64,000 nucleotides of DNA from Kribbella caucasensis (GCF_004361855.1 NZ_SNWQ01000001.1:791961-855960); one strand, 5' to 3'. Shown: positions 8,671-17,133, counted from the first letter of the stretch. The notes: generated from the sequence alone by a model not told the origin. Program-made: numbers and translations.

Positions 8671-9870
8671 TCAGCGCTGGAAGGGTCGCTCGCCCCGCAC
8701 GTAGGAGCGGATGACGATGGCGGCGGCGCCGCGGGCCCAGTCGTCGAAGGTGTGCGAGCGCAGCTTCAACCGGGCGTCGCCGGCGGCGCCGAACGCGTGG
8801 GCGGCGAACGCCTCCCGCATCCGCTGCTCGTACAGGTCGTAGTCCGCCACGCCTTCACCCGCGATCACGACCAGCTCCGGCCCGACCAGGTTGACCATCG
8901 CGGCCAGCGCGGAGCCGATCACCTCACCGGCCCGGTCGAACGCCTCCCGCGCGTGCTCGTCCCCGGCATGCGCCAGGTCGATCGCCCCGGACAGATCGAG
9001 ATCGGCCCGCCCGGTCGTCTCCCGGGTCCGGGCCAGGATCGCGTCCGACGAGGCGACCGTCTCCACGCATCCCCGGCGGCCGCACGTACAGACGAGGTCC
9101 CCGGGTGCGAGCGGCAGATGCCCGAGTTCACCCGAGACCCCGTTCGCACCCGAGACGACCTCACCGTTGACGTAGAGCCCGCAGCCGACCCCCGACCCGA
9201 TCGTCACCACCGCGAACGAGTCGACGCCAACGCCGACCCCGAACCAGTGCTCGGCCACCGTCAGCGCGCGGACGTCGTTCGACACCACGACCGGTACGCC
9301 GAGCTTCTCGGTCAGCAACTCCGCCACCGGTACGTCGCGCCAACCCATGAACGGCGAATCGCGTACCACCCCGTGCGGCGCATCCACATCGCCGGACACG
9401 GCCACGCCGATCCCGATCAACGGGCCGGCGTCGTCGTCCAGCGCGCCGATCAACTCCTCGGCGAGCGTGGTCAGCCGTTCGAGCACGAGGTCGGGCGTGG
9501 TCCCGGACAGCTGTTGATGCCGCACGGTCCGGATCCCGGCACGGAAGTCCGTCGTCACGCCGATCAGGTCGGTCGGCGTCACCTTCAACCCGATCACCGA
9601 GACGCTGTCCGCGACCACCGTCAACGGACTGACCGGCCGGCCGATGCCCAGCTGCCCTTCGGCGAGTTCCTCGGCCGGACCCGTCGGCTGGTCGGTGACG
9701 AACCCGGCCTCGATCAGCGGTGCGACCGCCTTGGTCACGGCGGCCTGGGACAGCCCGGTCCGACGGGCGATCTCGACGCGCGGGATGGGTTCTTCGGTGA
9801 TGATCCTGGTCAGCACCTCGACCCCGGCCGGCGTCGCCAGCGGCAGCGGGCGGTTCGGGCGCAACGACAT
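8671..9870 (-). CDS. ROK-family transcriptional repressor (NagC/XylR type)
   Basis: Sugar-responsive regulator, 399 residues. The N-terminal winged helix (about 30-58, RVEIARRTGLSQAAVTKAV) is followed by the ROK kinase-like fold. The ROK zinc site is complete: His251 in SGELGHLPL and the cluster C261-x-C263-x4-C268. A phosphate-binding GIGVAVSGDVD stretch lies near 152-163. Proteins of this family bind a sugar or sugar phosphate and release operators of carbohydrate genes; no transport or glycosidase genes adjoin it, so its regulon is elsewhere. TAGTTT sits 6 nt before the ATG, another probable leaderless start. Confidence 0.9.
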   Translation of the reverse strand: MSLRPNRPLPLATPAGVEVLTRIITEEPIPRVEIARRTGLSQAAVTKAVAPLIEAGFVTDQPTGPAEELAEGQLGIGRPVSPLTVVADSVSVIGLKVTPTDLIGVTTDFRAGIRTVRHQQLSGTTPDLVLERLTTLAEELIGALDDDAGPLIGIGVAVSGDVDAPHGVVRDSPFMGWRDVPVAELLTEKLGVPVVVSNDVRALTVAEHWFGVGVGVDSFAVVTIGSGVGCGLYVNGEVVSGANGVSGELGHLPLAPGDLVCTCGRRGCVETVASSDAILARTRETTGRADLDLSGAIDLAHAGDEHAREAFDRAGEVIGSALAAMVNLVGPELVVIAGEGVADYDLYEQRMREAFAAHAFGAAGDARLKLRSHTFDDWARGAAAIVIRSYVRGERPFQR

Positions 9871-9949
9871 GGCAGCAAACTACCGGCGAACCGGTCGCCG
9901 CAGTGCGTAGGGCGCGACCGGGTGTGCAGAACCGTGCATCAAGACACCC

Positions 9950-10855
9950 TCAACCGGTCGATGTGTCGACATTTGCCAAGGCCGGTGACGCCAGCGCCCA
10001 GCGGATCGTCCTGGTCAGACCGTCCCCGGCCGCGCGGACCACAGTCCCTTCGGCCAACGGGAGATACGGCAGTCGCAGCGGCCAACGCGTCCACCACGGC
10101 AGCAGACTGACCGCAGCCGCAGTCAGTACGCCGTACATGGGTCGCGCGGCCCATGGAACCGGTGGGTGCACCAGGATGAAGCGCGCTGCCTGTCGTGCTT
10201 CAGTGGTTCCGCACAGTTCGGGCCGGTACGAGTCCAGGGTTTGCCGTAGTTCCAGCCGAGTTGTCGGCGGGTCAACTACACCCAGCAAGCGAGCCACGCG
10301 CGCCATGTCCTCGACGTACGCGTCCTGCTCACCGGAGTCCAGCGGGGATGCGCCGTACCGCTGGTGGGCCGCGAGGAAGCTGTCCACCTCGGCCACGTGC
10401 ACCCACTTCAACAGATGGGGATCACTCGCCCGGTAGCGAACGCCGTCCGGACTGGTCCCGCGCACGTGCTCGTGCACCGCCTGTACCCGCGCTATCGCCG
10501 CCTCGGCGTCCTGCGCAGCGCCATACGTCGTGATCGCCAGGAAGTAACTGGTCCGCTGCAGCCGGCCCCAGGGGTCGCCGCGGTAGCCCGAGTGCGCGGA
10601 TACCGCGGCCATCGCCAGCGGGTGCAGCGACTGCAACAGCAGCGCCCGCAATCCGCCGGCGAACATCGACGCGTCCCCGTGCACCCGCCGGATCGGCCGG
10701 TCCGGGGCGAACCACCTAGGCCCAGGGGTGTTGTGGACGCGGTTCCGCTCGGCCAGCGGATCCGGGCCGGCCACCTTGGTCAGGATCATCCGGGCAAGCC
10801 CGGCCCGCACCGGGGCGAGCAACCCCTCGGTGGTCTGGGTGATGGAGGCGGCCAT
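9950..10855 (-). CDS. MpaB-family (DUF2236) putative oxygenase
   Basis: 301-residue protein of the DUF2236/MpaB family, which also includes latex-clearing protein Lcp, a b-type haem oxygenase. Recognisable parts are the N-terminal VHGDASMF segment, the HPLAMAAVSAHSGYRGDPWGR region, and KWVHVAEVDSF, where conserved His residues lie that bind haem in relatives. A hydrophobic helix near the C-terminus (GVLTAAAVSLLPWW) suggests membrane association. The reaction is unknown. GAGACT lies 6 nt before the ATG, suggesting a leaderless transcript. It runs in the same direction as the PHP phosphoesterase gene upstream (36-bp gap), but shared function is not evident. Confidence 0.8.
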   Translation of the reverse strand: MAASITQTTEGLLAPVRAGLARMILTKVAGPDPLAERNRVHNTPGPRWFAPDRPIRRVHGDASMFAGGLRALLLQSLHPLAMAAVSAHSGYRGDPWGRLQRTSYFLAITTYGAAQDAEAAIARVQAVHEHVRGTSPDGVRYRASDPHLLKWVHVAEVDSFLAAHQRYGASPLDSGEQDAYVEDMARVARLLGVVDPPTTRLELRQTLDSYRPELCGTTEARQAARFILVHPPVPWAARPMYGVLTAAAVSLLPWWTRWPLRLPYLPLAEGTVVRAAGDGLTRTIRWALASPALANVDTSTG

Positions 10856-10891
10856 AAGACCAGTCTCCCCACCACTCCAACCCGATGGGAA

Positions 10892-12556
10892 CTAGCGGAC
10901 GTCCACGAACACCGGGTTGGTGTAGAGCCAGGTGTCCAGCCACGGATCGCCGTCGTTCACCGGATGCTGGATCGGCCCGCCCGGGTCCACCGCGCTGCCG
11001 AGGTAACCCGGCCCGTTCCGCCGGCCATCGCTGCCACGCAACCTGACGTACTGCGACCGCTCGACTCGGCCAAGCGGAATCCGCAGGCTGTAGGTGCCCG
11101 TCTTCCGGCTGACGTCGACCTGCTCCACAACCCGCGTGTCCGGTGCCTTCCAGCTGTCGCGATCGGTGGCCGGCCCGGTCACAATCCCGCGGATCACGTC
11201 CAGGTGGGCAAGCTTAGGCAATACGCCGTGGAAGTTCGGCCGAGTCGCACTCGTGACGGTGACTCGCAGTTCGAGCCGTTCGCCCCGGCGTACCGTCAAC
11301 CGACCGCCCAGCGTGACGCCGCGCTGCCGCGAACCGACCGGCGCCACCCGTACGTCGAGTCCGTCCACGAGCTGACCGTGGTCCACCCACACCCGCCCGA
11401 CCCGCAGTCCGGCCATCACGTCCAGGTAGCCGTACCGGGTGACGCCGACGTGGGTCCGGCTGAACTGACCCGGCCAGAAGTCGCTGCCCGGTTGCGGTAC
11501 GCCGGTGTCGATCGGCGAGGGCTTCCAGCCGAGCGAGTCGAAGTTCTGCCCGGCCGGGAAATCCCCGTCCCGCCAGGTGTCCCAGATCGTTCGGTGGTTG
11601 TCGCTGTTCGAGCTGATCGAGAACAACCGGCCCTCGGCGAGCAACGAGTCCCACAGTCCGCCGACGGTGGCGGTGGCCCAGTCGAACCCGCCGTACGTCC
11701 GGTATGCGTCGGCCGGGTAGCCGGGGAAGCTCGCGGCAGTCGGTGCGTTGACGTACTCCCCGCGCTGCGCGTTCGTGGCCCCGCGATACGCGACCCAGGC
11801 CGGATCCGCGTCGCCCTGCGAACCGGGCGCGCCTTCCATCCCGATGCAGACGCCCGTGTCCCGCCAGGACCGGACCTCGTGCGGGGAGTCGATGCCCAAC
11901 CGCATCGGGTGGTTCGCGAGTACCAGCACGTCGTCGACGAATCCGGTCCGCTTCTGCTCGGCGAGCCACTGCAGCGCCGCGACCGCGTGCTGTTCGTTCG
12001 CGGGGGTGTCGGCCGAGCGGTTGGTCAGCTTGCCGTCGTACTCGCGCTCGAACTGCTGCAGCAGCGCCACGTTGTTCGGCCCCGGCGCGACCAGGACCGT
12101 GCCGTGCTCGGCCGCGGGGATGTACCACTCGAGACCCTGGAAGATGAGCATCCGCGGGTTCTCCGCCCGCGCCTTGAGCACCTCGGCGTTCTCGGCGGCC
12201 GCGCCCTTGTCGGCGTGCCCGAAGTTGCTGTGCTCGGTGAACGCCATCCAGTCGAGCCCGAACTGCGCGCCACGCTGCGCCAACTGGCTGAAGTCGTACT
12301 TCGCGTCGTGGCTGTACCGCGTGTGCACATGGTGATCCCCCACCAACCACACGAGCTCCGGATCACCCCCGTACGACGTACCGGTGGTTGCGGTTGCCTC
12401 GCTGGCACCGGCGACCCCCGTCCCGGCGACCGCGAACCCTGCACCGAGCAGGCCCGCCCCACGGATCAGGCCGCGTCGCGACACGCCTTGTGGGTCCAAC
12501 GCCTCTTCCGGTACAGCGGGATCGGCCCACTCGGGCACCTGCTGCTCGGTTCTCAT
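10892..12556 (-). CDS. Tat-exported PHP-domain metallophosphoesterase
   Basis: Predicted secreted hydrolase, 554 residues from ATG 12556. The N-terminus has a twin-arginine signal (SRRGL at 26-30, then a hydrophobic run ending near AGA at 49-51). The PHP fold starts with GDHHVHTRYSHDA, giving HxH metal ligands at 76 and 78, followed by FTEHSNFGH and later VLANHPMRLG and SSNSDNH. PHP enzymes hydrolyse phosphoesters with a two- or three-metal centre; here an extracellular phosphodiesterase or nucleotidase is likely. The last 150 residues look like beta-rich carbohydrate- or surface-binding modules. GACAGT lies 7 nt before ATG 12556, which supports this start over a TTG at 12589. Confidence 0.8.
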   Translation of the reverse strand: MRTEQQVPEWADPAVPEEALDPQGVSRRGLIRGAGLLGAGFAVAGTGVAGASEATATTGTSYGGDPELVWLVGDHHVHTRYSHDAKYDFSQLAQRGAQFGLDWMAFTEHSNFGHADKGAAAENAEVLKARAENPRMLIFQGLEWYIPAAEHGTVLVAPGPNNVALLQQFEREYDGKLTNRSADTPANEQHAVAALQWLAEQKRTGFVDDVLVLANHPMRLGIDSPHEVRSWRDTGVCIGMEGAPGSQGDADPAWVAYRGATNAQRGEYVNAPTAASFPGYPADAYRTYGGFDWATATVGGLWDSLLAEGRLFSISSNSDNHRTIWDTWRDGDFPAGQNFDSLGWKPSPIDTGVPQPGSDFWPGQFSRTHVGVTRYGYLDVMAGLRVGRVWVDHGQLVDGLDVRVAPVGSRQRGVTLGGRLTVRRGERLELRVTVTSATRPNFHGVLPKLAHLDVIRGIVTGPATDRDSWKAPDTRVVEQVDVSRKTGTYSLRIPLGRVERSQYVRLRGSDGRRNGPGYLGSAVDPGGPIQHPVNDGDPWLDTWLYTNPVFVDVR

Positions 12557-12638
12557 GGCGCTCACTGTCAAGGCCCGGGATGACGCCAAGATGTGCGCCG
12601 AATGAACGCTTGGCCAGCGCCGCCCGATCGCCTCCGGG

Positions 12639-13469
12639 TCAGCTGCTGCCGGATGGTTGCAGAGCGTGGGTGAGTGCGTCCAGGTCGGCGAGCCGGGTGA
12701 GCGAATCGAGTCGCGAACTGGTCGCGACGAGGAGCAGTTCGGTGATCGCGACCTGGTGAGTGAGCGGCGCGATCGGACCGGCTGCCTCGTGCGGGAGGCG
12801 GATCAGGATCTCCGCCTGATCGGCCAGCGGCGACTCCCACGCGTCCGTGATCAGTACCAACTGCGCACCCCGCTCGCGGGCCGCGCGAACGAACCGGGTG
12901 GTGTCGGCGGCGTACCGGCGGAAGTCGTAGGCGACCACCAGATCCGCGGCACCCAGGTCGAGCAACGTCCGCGCCCGGGCGGACGGTGTATCGGGGACGC
13001 GGTGCGCACCGGGACGCAGACCCGCGAGCTGCCGGATCAGGTACTCGGCGGCGAGTTCGCTCAACGGGCCGCCGATCCCCCAAACTCGGCCGGCCTTCGC
13101 CAACCGCTCCGCAGCCGAGGCGAGAACGGCTTCGGTGACGGCCGCGAGCGCACCGTCCAGCCCGGACCGCAACGTCTCGGCCGCTTGATGAGTGTCGGGT
13201 GACTGGCTGACGAACTCCCGCAGCCGGGACCGATCCTGCTCGCGCGCACCAGCCCGTACGGCGGCCTGGAACTCGGCGAAACTCCCGAACCCGAGCCGGC
13301 TGACCAGGCGCGACGCAGTCGGCGGACTGACTCCCGCACGCTCCGCGAGAGAACGCAGCGAGCCGAGCGCCGCGAACGGGTAGTCGTCGAGCACTACCCG
13401 GACGATCGCGCGCTCACCGGAGGGCAGTTCGGCGTACAGCTCACCCAGTCGGGTTTCGACGGCCGTCAT
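12639..13469 (-). CDS. MurR/RpiR-family transcriptional regulator
   Basis: 276 residues: an N-terminal RpiR-type helix-turn-helix (about 1-78, with SLAERAGVSPPTASRLVSRL) and a C-terminal SIS domain (about 120-250) that binds phosphosugars or related ligands. It is divergent from threonine synthase across 65 bp that hold both promoters and a repeated CGAATGTTAY element. The arrangement suggests autoregulation and control of the threonine-synthase-like gene, perhaps in an amino-acid utilisation role rather than housekeeping. TAACAT is placed 8 nt before the ATG on this strand, giving a nearly leaderless message. Confidence 0.86.
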   Translation of the reverse strand: MTAVETRLGELYAELPSGERAIVRVVLDDYPFAALGSLRSLAERAGVSPPTASRLVSRLGFGSFAEFQAAVRAGAREQDRSRLREFVSQSPDTHQAAETLRSGLDGALAAVTEAVLASAAERLAKAGRVWGIGGPLSELAAEYLIRQLAGLRPGAHRVPDTPSARARTLLDLGAADLVVAYDFRRYAADTTRFVRAARERGAQLVLITDAWESPLADQAEILIRLPHEAAGPIAPLTHQVAITELLLVATSSRLDSLTRLADLDALTHALQPSGSS

Positions 13470-13534
13470 GCTGACGAATGTTACATCAACTCTCAGATCC
13501 GAGCTGTTACGAATCGAATGTTATGGTTTCGGCC
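13470..13534. promoter_or_regulatory. Divergent leaderless promoters sharing a repeated CGAATGTTAY element
   Basis: CGAATGTTAC (13475-13484) and CGAATGTTAT (13515-13524) are direct repeats exactly 40 bp apart; a partial copy, GTTACGAATC, lies between at 13506-13515. Each full copy overlaps the proposed -10 box of one of the flanking genes: TAACAT on the minus strand for the RpiR gene, and TATGGT (13522-13527) on the plus strand, 7 nt before the threonine synthase ATG. A protein bound at both copies would block both promoters. Confidence 0.55.
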
Positions 13535-14599
13535 ATGGCTACTTGGCGAGGATTGATCGAGAGCGACTACCGGAAGTGGCTGCCGGTGGCCGAAGAGACA
13601 CCGGTCGTCTCCCTGCAGGAGGGCAACACCCCGCTGCTCCGGTCCGCCGGGCTGACCGCCCAGACCGATTGCGAGGTCTGGCTGAAGGTCGACGGCGCCA
13701 ACCCGACCGGATCGTTCAAGGACCGCGGCATGACCATCGCGCTGAGCCGGGCGGCCGGTGACGGCGTCGAGCGGGTCATCTGCGCCTCGACCGGCAACAC
13801 CAGTGCATCAGCAGCCGCGTACGCCGCCCGCGCCGGGCTGGCCGCCGCCGTACTGGTGCCGGCCAAGGCGATTGCCCTGGGCAAGCTTGCTCAAGCGGTC
13901 CGGTACGGCGCGGAGATCGTCGAGGTGGACGGCACCTTCGACGACTGCCTGCGGATCGCCCGTGAGTTGGCCGCGCACCACCCGGTCGCCCTGGTCAACT
14001 CGGTCAATAACGAGTTGCGGCTGGCCGGCCAACGGACCGTCGCGTACGAGATCGTCGATGCGCTGGGCGACGCACCGGACGTCCACTGCCTCCCAGTCGG
14101 CAACGGCGGCAACATCACCGCGACCTGGCAGGGCTACCAGACCTACGCCGCCGAGCAGAGGTCCACCCGGCTGCCGAAGATGTGGGGATTCCAGGCCGCC
14201 GGAGCAGCGCCGCTCGTGCACGGTGCGCCGGTCGCGAACCCCGAGACCGCGGCAACCGCGATCAGGGTCGGCAACCCGGCGACTCGTGAGGGTGCGCTGA
14301 CGGCTCGCGACCAGTCGGGCGGGCTGATCGACGCCGTCACGGACGAGCAGATCTTCGACGCCTACCGGCTGCTGGCCAGCGGCGACGGCGTCTTCGTCGA
14401 GCCGGCCTCTGCCGCCGGTGTCGCCGGGCTCTTGCAGCAGCACGCGAGCGGCCGGCTCGAACCAGGTCAGCGGATCGTCATCACCCTGACCGGCAACGGC
14501 CTCAAGGACCTCGACGCCTCGCTCCGGGACGGCTATACCTCTACCAACGTCTCGTCAGCCACCTCGGATGTCGCTCGCGCCCTGCGGCTGGCCGGTTGA
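13535..14599 (+). CDS. thrC: Threonine synthase (PLP-dependent, fold type II)
   Basis: Would convert O-phospho-L-homoserine to L-threonine. 354 residues from ATG 13535; the PLP lysine is K62 in PTGSFKDRGM, followed by the substrate loop CASTGNTSAS and the phosphate-binding VGNGGN. Length and motifs match the short, class-II actinobacterial enzyme. The frame extends upstream to 13478, but the leaderless promoter (TATGGT 7 nt before 13535) and the conserved MATWRGLIE start favour this ATG. Pairing with a divergent RpiR regulator is unusual for a housekeeping thrC, and no hom or thrB gene is nearby, so this may be a second, regulated threonine-synthase-like enzyme. Confidence 0.85.
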   Translation: MATWRGLIESDYRKWLPVAEETPVVSLQEGNTPLLRSAGLTAQTDCEVWLKVDGANPTGSFKDRGMTIALSRAAGDGVERVICASTGNTSASAAAYAARAGLAAAVLVPAKAIALGKLAQAVRYGAEIVEVDGTFDDCLRIARELAAHHPVALVNSVNNELRLAGQRTVAYEIVDALGDAPDVHCLPVGNGGNITATWQGYQTYAAEQRSTRLPKMWGFQAAGAAPLVHGAPVANPETAATAIRVGNPATREGALTARDQSGGLIDAVTDEQIFDAYRLLASGDGVFVEPASAAGVAGLLQQHASGRLEPGQRIVITLTGNGLKDLDASLRDGYTSTNVSSATSDVARALRLAG

Positions 14600-14601
14600 G
14601 C

Positions 14602-15138
14602 TCAGGCGCCGGACCACTCGGGGGCGAGGATCGAGTAGAGCAGCGAATCCCGCCACGCGTTGTTAGTGAAGACGTGGTGGCGGATCCGGCCCTCGTAGCT
14701 GAAGCCGAGGTTCTTCACCACGGCGATCGAGGCCAGGTTCTCCGGGCCGATCGCGGCGCTGACCCGGTGCAGGGAGAGGTCGGTGAAGGCGAACCGCAAC
14801 AACGTGCGGGAGGCGTCGGTCGCGTAGCCGTGCCCCCAGTAGTCGTAGCCGATCGCGTAGCCCAGGTGGGCGGCCTGGACACCGGTCGGGCCGAGCCGGG
14901 CGAAGCCGATCATCCGGTCGTCGTCCCGGCGGGTGACGGCGAGCAGATAATCGGACCGGTTCTCGTGGGCGGAGCGTTCGACGATCGAGGTCAGTGAGGT
15001 CCGGGCGGCTTCCCGGTCGCGGCTGTCGAACGACAGCCAGGACGTCACCCGGTCGTCACCGACGATGGCCAGATAGTCCTCGAGGTCCTCCGTCCGGACC
15101 TCACGCAGTCTGGTGCCATCGCCGGTGAGCGGCCGCAT
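14602..15138 (-). CDS. GNAT N-acetyltransferase (RimJ/RimL type)
   Basis: 178-residue acetyltransferase; the acetyl-CoA pyrophosphate loop is in the YDYWGHGYATDASR segment and GPENLASIAVVKNLGF is the characteristic helix of the RimJ/RimL branch. Substrate unknown; relatives acetylate protein N-termini, antibiotics or small amines. The ATG at 15138 shares its first base with the TGA of the XRE/TPR regulator gene (TGATG), so the two are translationally coupled and probably work together. Longer frames upstream lie entirely inside the regulator gene and were not used. Confidence 0.85.
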   Translation of the reverse strand: MRPLTGDGTRLREVRTEDLEDYLAIVGDDRVTSWLSFDSRDREAARTSLTSIVERSAHENRSDYLLAVTRRDDDRMIGFARLGPTGVQAAHLGYAIGYDYWGHGYATDASRTLLRFAFTDLSLHRVSAAIGPENLASIAVVKNLGFSYEGRIRHHVFTNNAWRDSLLYSILAPEWSGA

Positions 15139-16433
15139 CAACGCGCGAAGCTCTGCATCGGGGTCCGGGTGAAGACCTCGATCTCCTCTTGCAGCTCGCG
15201 CGCGTCTTCGGCGTGACCGGACTGCCGCAGCGCCTGGTGGACCCGGCGGGCGGAGTGCACCACACCGTTGATCCGGCGCTCGGTCGGCAGCCCCAGCACC
15301 GGGGCGATCGCGTCCGCGGCGCCGTCCAGCTCTCCGCTGGCGATCCGGGTGATGGCCATCGCGGCCTGGCTGCCGGCGGCGTCGCCGAAAGCCCACTCCG
15401 GGTGGTTCTCGTCCGCGTACGCGCTGACGGCCTGGCTGGAGTACTGCTCGGCGGTCTCCGCCTCGCCCGGCAACCAGGCGAGCGCGTCGGCCGCGTAGTA
15501 CAGCTGGCGGTTGCGGCCGAAGGTGCACAGGCCGCCGAGCTCGTCGAGCTCGTCGTTGTGGACCGTGTTCCACGCCTCCTCGGCGCGCTCGAGCGCGACC
15601 CGGGTGGCTTCGGCGTTCCCGAGCGCGGCCCAGGCGCGGGCCTCGCTGACCGGGAGCCAGACGCTGGTGGTGCTGTTCGCCTGCTCGGCATAGCCGGCAC
15701 CGAGCTGGGCGTAGCGGACGGAGTCGTGCGGGTTGCCGGCCCAGTAGGAGACCAGCGACTGCAGGCCACGGATCCAGGCGCGCAGGCCGTGGTGGTCGGC
15801 GTTGTCGGCGCAGAGGAAGGCGGTGCGGGCCTGGGTCATGGCCGCGTGGGGGTTGCCCAGGTCGTGGGAGGCCTTGGCCAGCAGGCCGCCGGTCACCCCA
15901 CCGAGGAAGTACAGCTGCCGCAGGTGCTCGGGACGTTGCCGGTTCTCCAGCAGACCGAAGACGAGGTCCTGGGTCTCGACCAGCTGGCCAAGGATCTCCG
16001 GCAGCGGCCGCTGCGGGTACGCCTTCGCAACGTGCCGTACGTCGTCGAACACTTGTTCCATAGCCTCGCTCCCGAGACCGGTCTGGGCCGCCAGGGCAAA
16101 CGCCCGCGCACGGCTCGCAGCCATGTCGAGTACCTCCATCTCATTACCTGTCGTGATCCGTCCACTCGCGGCAGGGGCCGGCACCACCTGGGCGGCCTGC
16201 TCGGGGACGTACGGGGCGAGGAGCTCCTCGACCGGCTTGCCGAACATGCGTTGCAGGGTGCGCCGGGTCTGTGGAGTGGTCCCTGCGCGCTCGCCCGATG
16301 CGAGGCGCCGCAGGTGCCGCTCGGTGATGGTTCCACCCAGCTCGACGAACTCGGCGACGATCTCGGAGTAGGTCTGGTTCCGGCGCTGGATCAGGTGCGC
16401 CAGGACCGTTCTTGGCGTATACCTACCCGCCAT
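15138..16433 (-). CDS. XRE-type regulator with C-terminal TPR-like repeats
   Basis: 431 residues. The N-terminal 75 form a helix-turn-helix (SEIVAEFVELGGTITERHLRRLASGER); the rest is alpha-helical and repeat-rich like the TPR sensor domains of actinomycete regulators of the NsdA/BldD-neighbour type. Such proteins control development or secondary metabolism, possibly through peptide or protein partners. The start has a strong Shine-Dalgarno (GGGAGG) five bases from the ATG. It forms an operon with the GNAT gene and is divergent from the small Arg-rich gene; the intergenic region holds four phased AGGTCC copies and an 8-bp-arm palindrome that could be its binding sites. Confidence 0.8.
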   Translation of the reverse strand: MAGRYTPRTVLAHLIQRRNQTYSEIVAEFVELGGTITERHLRRLASGERAGTTPQTRRTLQRMFGKPVEELLAPYVPEQAAQVVPAPAASGRITTGNEMEVLDMAASRARAFALAAQTGLGSEAMEQVFDDVRHVAKAYPQRPLPEILGQLVETQDLVFGLLENRQRPEHLRQLYFLGGVTGGLLAKASHDLGNPHAAMTQARTAFLCADNADHHGLRAWIRGLQSLVSYWAGNPHDSVRYAQLGAGYAEQANSTTSVWLPVSEARAWAALGNAEATRVALERAEEAWNTVHNDELDELGGLCTFGRNRQLYYAADALAWLPGEAETAEQYSSQAVSAYADENHPEWAFGDAAGSQAAMAITRIASGELDGAADAIAPVLGLPTERRINGVVHSARRVHQALRQSGHAEDARELQEEIEVFTRTPMQSFAR

Positions 16434-16514
16434 CGTTCCTCCCGTTCACGTCAGATAAGACGTTGTCTCGACTACTGCCCCACGACAAGGTGCAGTCCCC
16501 CAGATGTCCGCGAG

Positions 16515-16553
16515 AGGTCCTGAAGAGGTCCGGCAAAGGTCCGGTCCAGGTCC
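16515..16553. repeat. Four AGGTCC iterons at an exact 11-bp period
   Basis: AGGTCC occurs at 16515, 16526, 16537 and 16548, each 11 bp after the previous one, about one helical turn, so all copies face the same side of DNA. They lie 80-120 bp upstream of the XRE/TPR gene (minus) and about 100 bp upstream of the small Arg-rich gene (plus). This phasing is typical of cooperative binding by a direct-repeat regulator. Confidence 0.6.
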
Positions 16554-16594
16554 TAGAGCGGTCACGGTCGGCTTGTGCACCATTACTGCCATGA

Positions 16595-16617
16595 CAACCA
16601 GTAAGTCCAACTGGTTG
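16595..16617. promoter_or_regulatory. Inverted repeat with 8-bp arms upstream of the small gene
   Basis: CAACCAGT and ACTGGTTG are perfect inverted arms separated by the 7-bp spacer AAGTCCA. The element lies 30-50 bp before the small gene. It could be an operator for the divergent XRE/TPR regulator; as RNA it could form a small hairpin. No T-run follows. Confidence 0.45.
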
Positions 16618-16648
16618 CAAGGCCTGAGAGTTACGGGGTGAGCTAGTA

Positions 16649-16843
16649 GTGACAGTCGCGGAAATGACGTCGAGGCAGCACCGGCGCCGGGTGCGGGTCT
16701 GGTTCGGCGAGCACGTGATCGCGCAGTACGTCGCGGAAGCGCCGTTGGCAGCGCGGTACGAGCAGGCGATGCGGAGGCGATTCGCCGGTCTCCGGGTCAC
16801 GAACGACATCCTCGGCCCACAGGAGCACGCGGACAACAACTGA
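16649..16843 (+). CDS. Small basic Arg-rich protein, unknown function
   Basis: 64 residues; Arg-rich N-terminal third (RQHRRRVRVW), a middle helix with MRRRFAGLRV, and an acidic/polar tail. No known domain recognised; it is not DUF1127, though similar in size and charge. Two starts are possible: GTG 16649 with GGGGTGAG 6-13 nt upstream, or ATG 16664, which has GACAGT exactly 7 nt upstream as in the leaderless genes of this window and would remove five residues. It is the first gene of a unit that continues into the structured, hairpin-rich region and ends at a strong terminator, so the protein and the RNA elements probably share a transcript. Confidence 0.65.
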   Translation: MTVAEMTSRQHRRRVRVWFGEHVIAQYVAEAPLAARYEQAMRRRFAGLRVTNDILGPQEHADNN

Positions 16844-16847
16844 GCCC

Positions 16848-17119
16848 GCCGGGATCCTCCTCAGATCCTGGCAGGCTGCGCCTGGAGTCTCCTCACGTCC
16901 AGGAGCAGCGATCGAAGGTCCGGGGCACTCCTCAGTCCCGGACGAAACCCGAGGTGCGGTCCGGAGCAATCCTCAGCTCCGGACCGCACCGCCCACCAGC
17001 CCGGCTGGGCCGGCGGCTGAGTCCCTGTTATCGCCGCCGCCCAGCCGTTCCAACCACCTCCTGGCCGACACCTCGGGCCGGGCGGACCGGTGGCTCGTGA
17101 CACCTCACCATGAGCCACC
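16848..17119 (+). ncRNA. Tandem hairpin array with CCUCA loops (putative sRNA or structured 3' UTR)
   Basis: This 348-bp stretch (16844-17191) has no gene. Read on the plus strand it folds into consecutive hairpins. H1 16848-16872, 9-bp stem, loop CUCCUCA. H2 16875-16909, 5+6-bp stem around a G.A mismatch, 11-nt loop containing UCUCCUCAC. H3 16918-16943, 9-bp stem, loop ACUCCUCA. H4 16953-16990, perfect 15-bp stem, loop AAUCCUCA. H5 17003-17046, 13-bp stem with one bulge and a different 17-nt loop. H6 17089-17119, 11-bp stem, loop ACACCUCAC. Stems differ in sequence while CCUCA recurs in five loops, the pattern expected for conserved RNA loops. CCUC complements the GAGG core of ribosome binding sites. 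Expression and target pairing are inference. Confidence 0.55.
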
Positions 17120-17133
17120 CCTCCGAGGTGGCC

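Noticed and set aside
8054..9870. Plasmid partition locus (ParA plus downstream gene)
   Set aside because: The next gene is a convergent ROK repressor, and no ParB-like gene or centromere repeats were found.
10364..12583. 739-codon plus-strand open frame opposite the MpaB-like and PHP genes
   Set aside because: Low-complexity Arg/Pro/Val composition, no motif, antisense to genes with clear domains.
16848..16990. CsrA/RsmA-binding RNA on the minus strand (GGA in loops)
   Set aside because: The minus strand would show GAGGA loops, but CsrA is generally absent from this phylum and the terminator orientation favours the plus strand.
16848..17119. CRISPR-like array reading of the hairpin region
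   Set aside because: Stems have different sequences and spacing, there is no constant repeat, and no cas gene is present.
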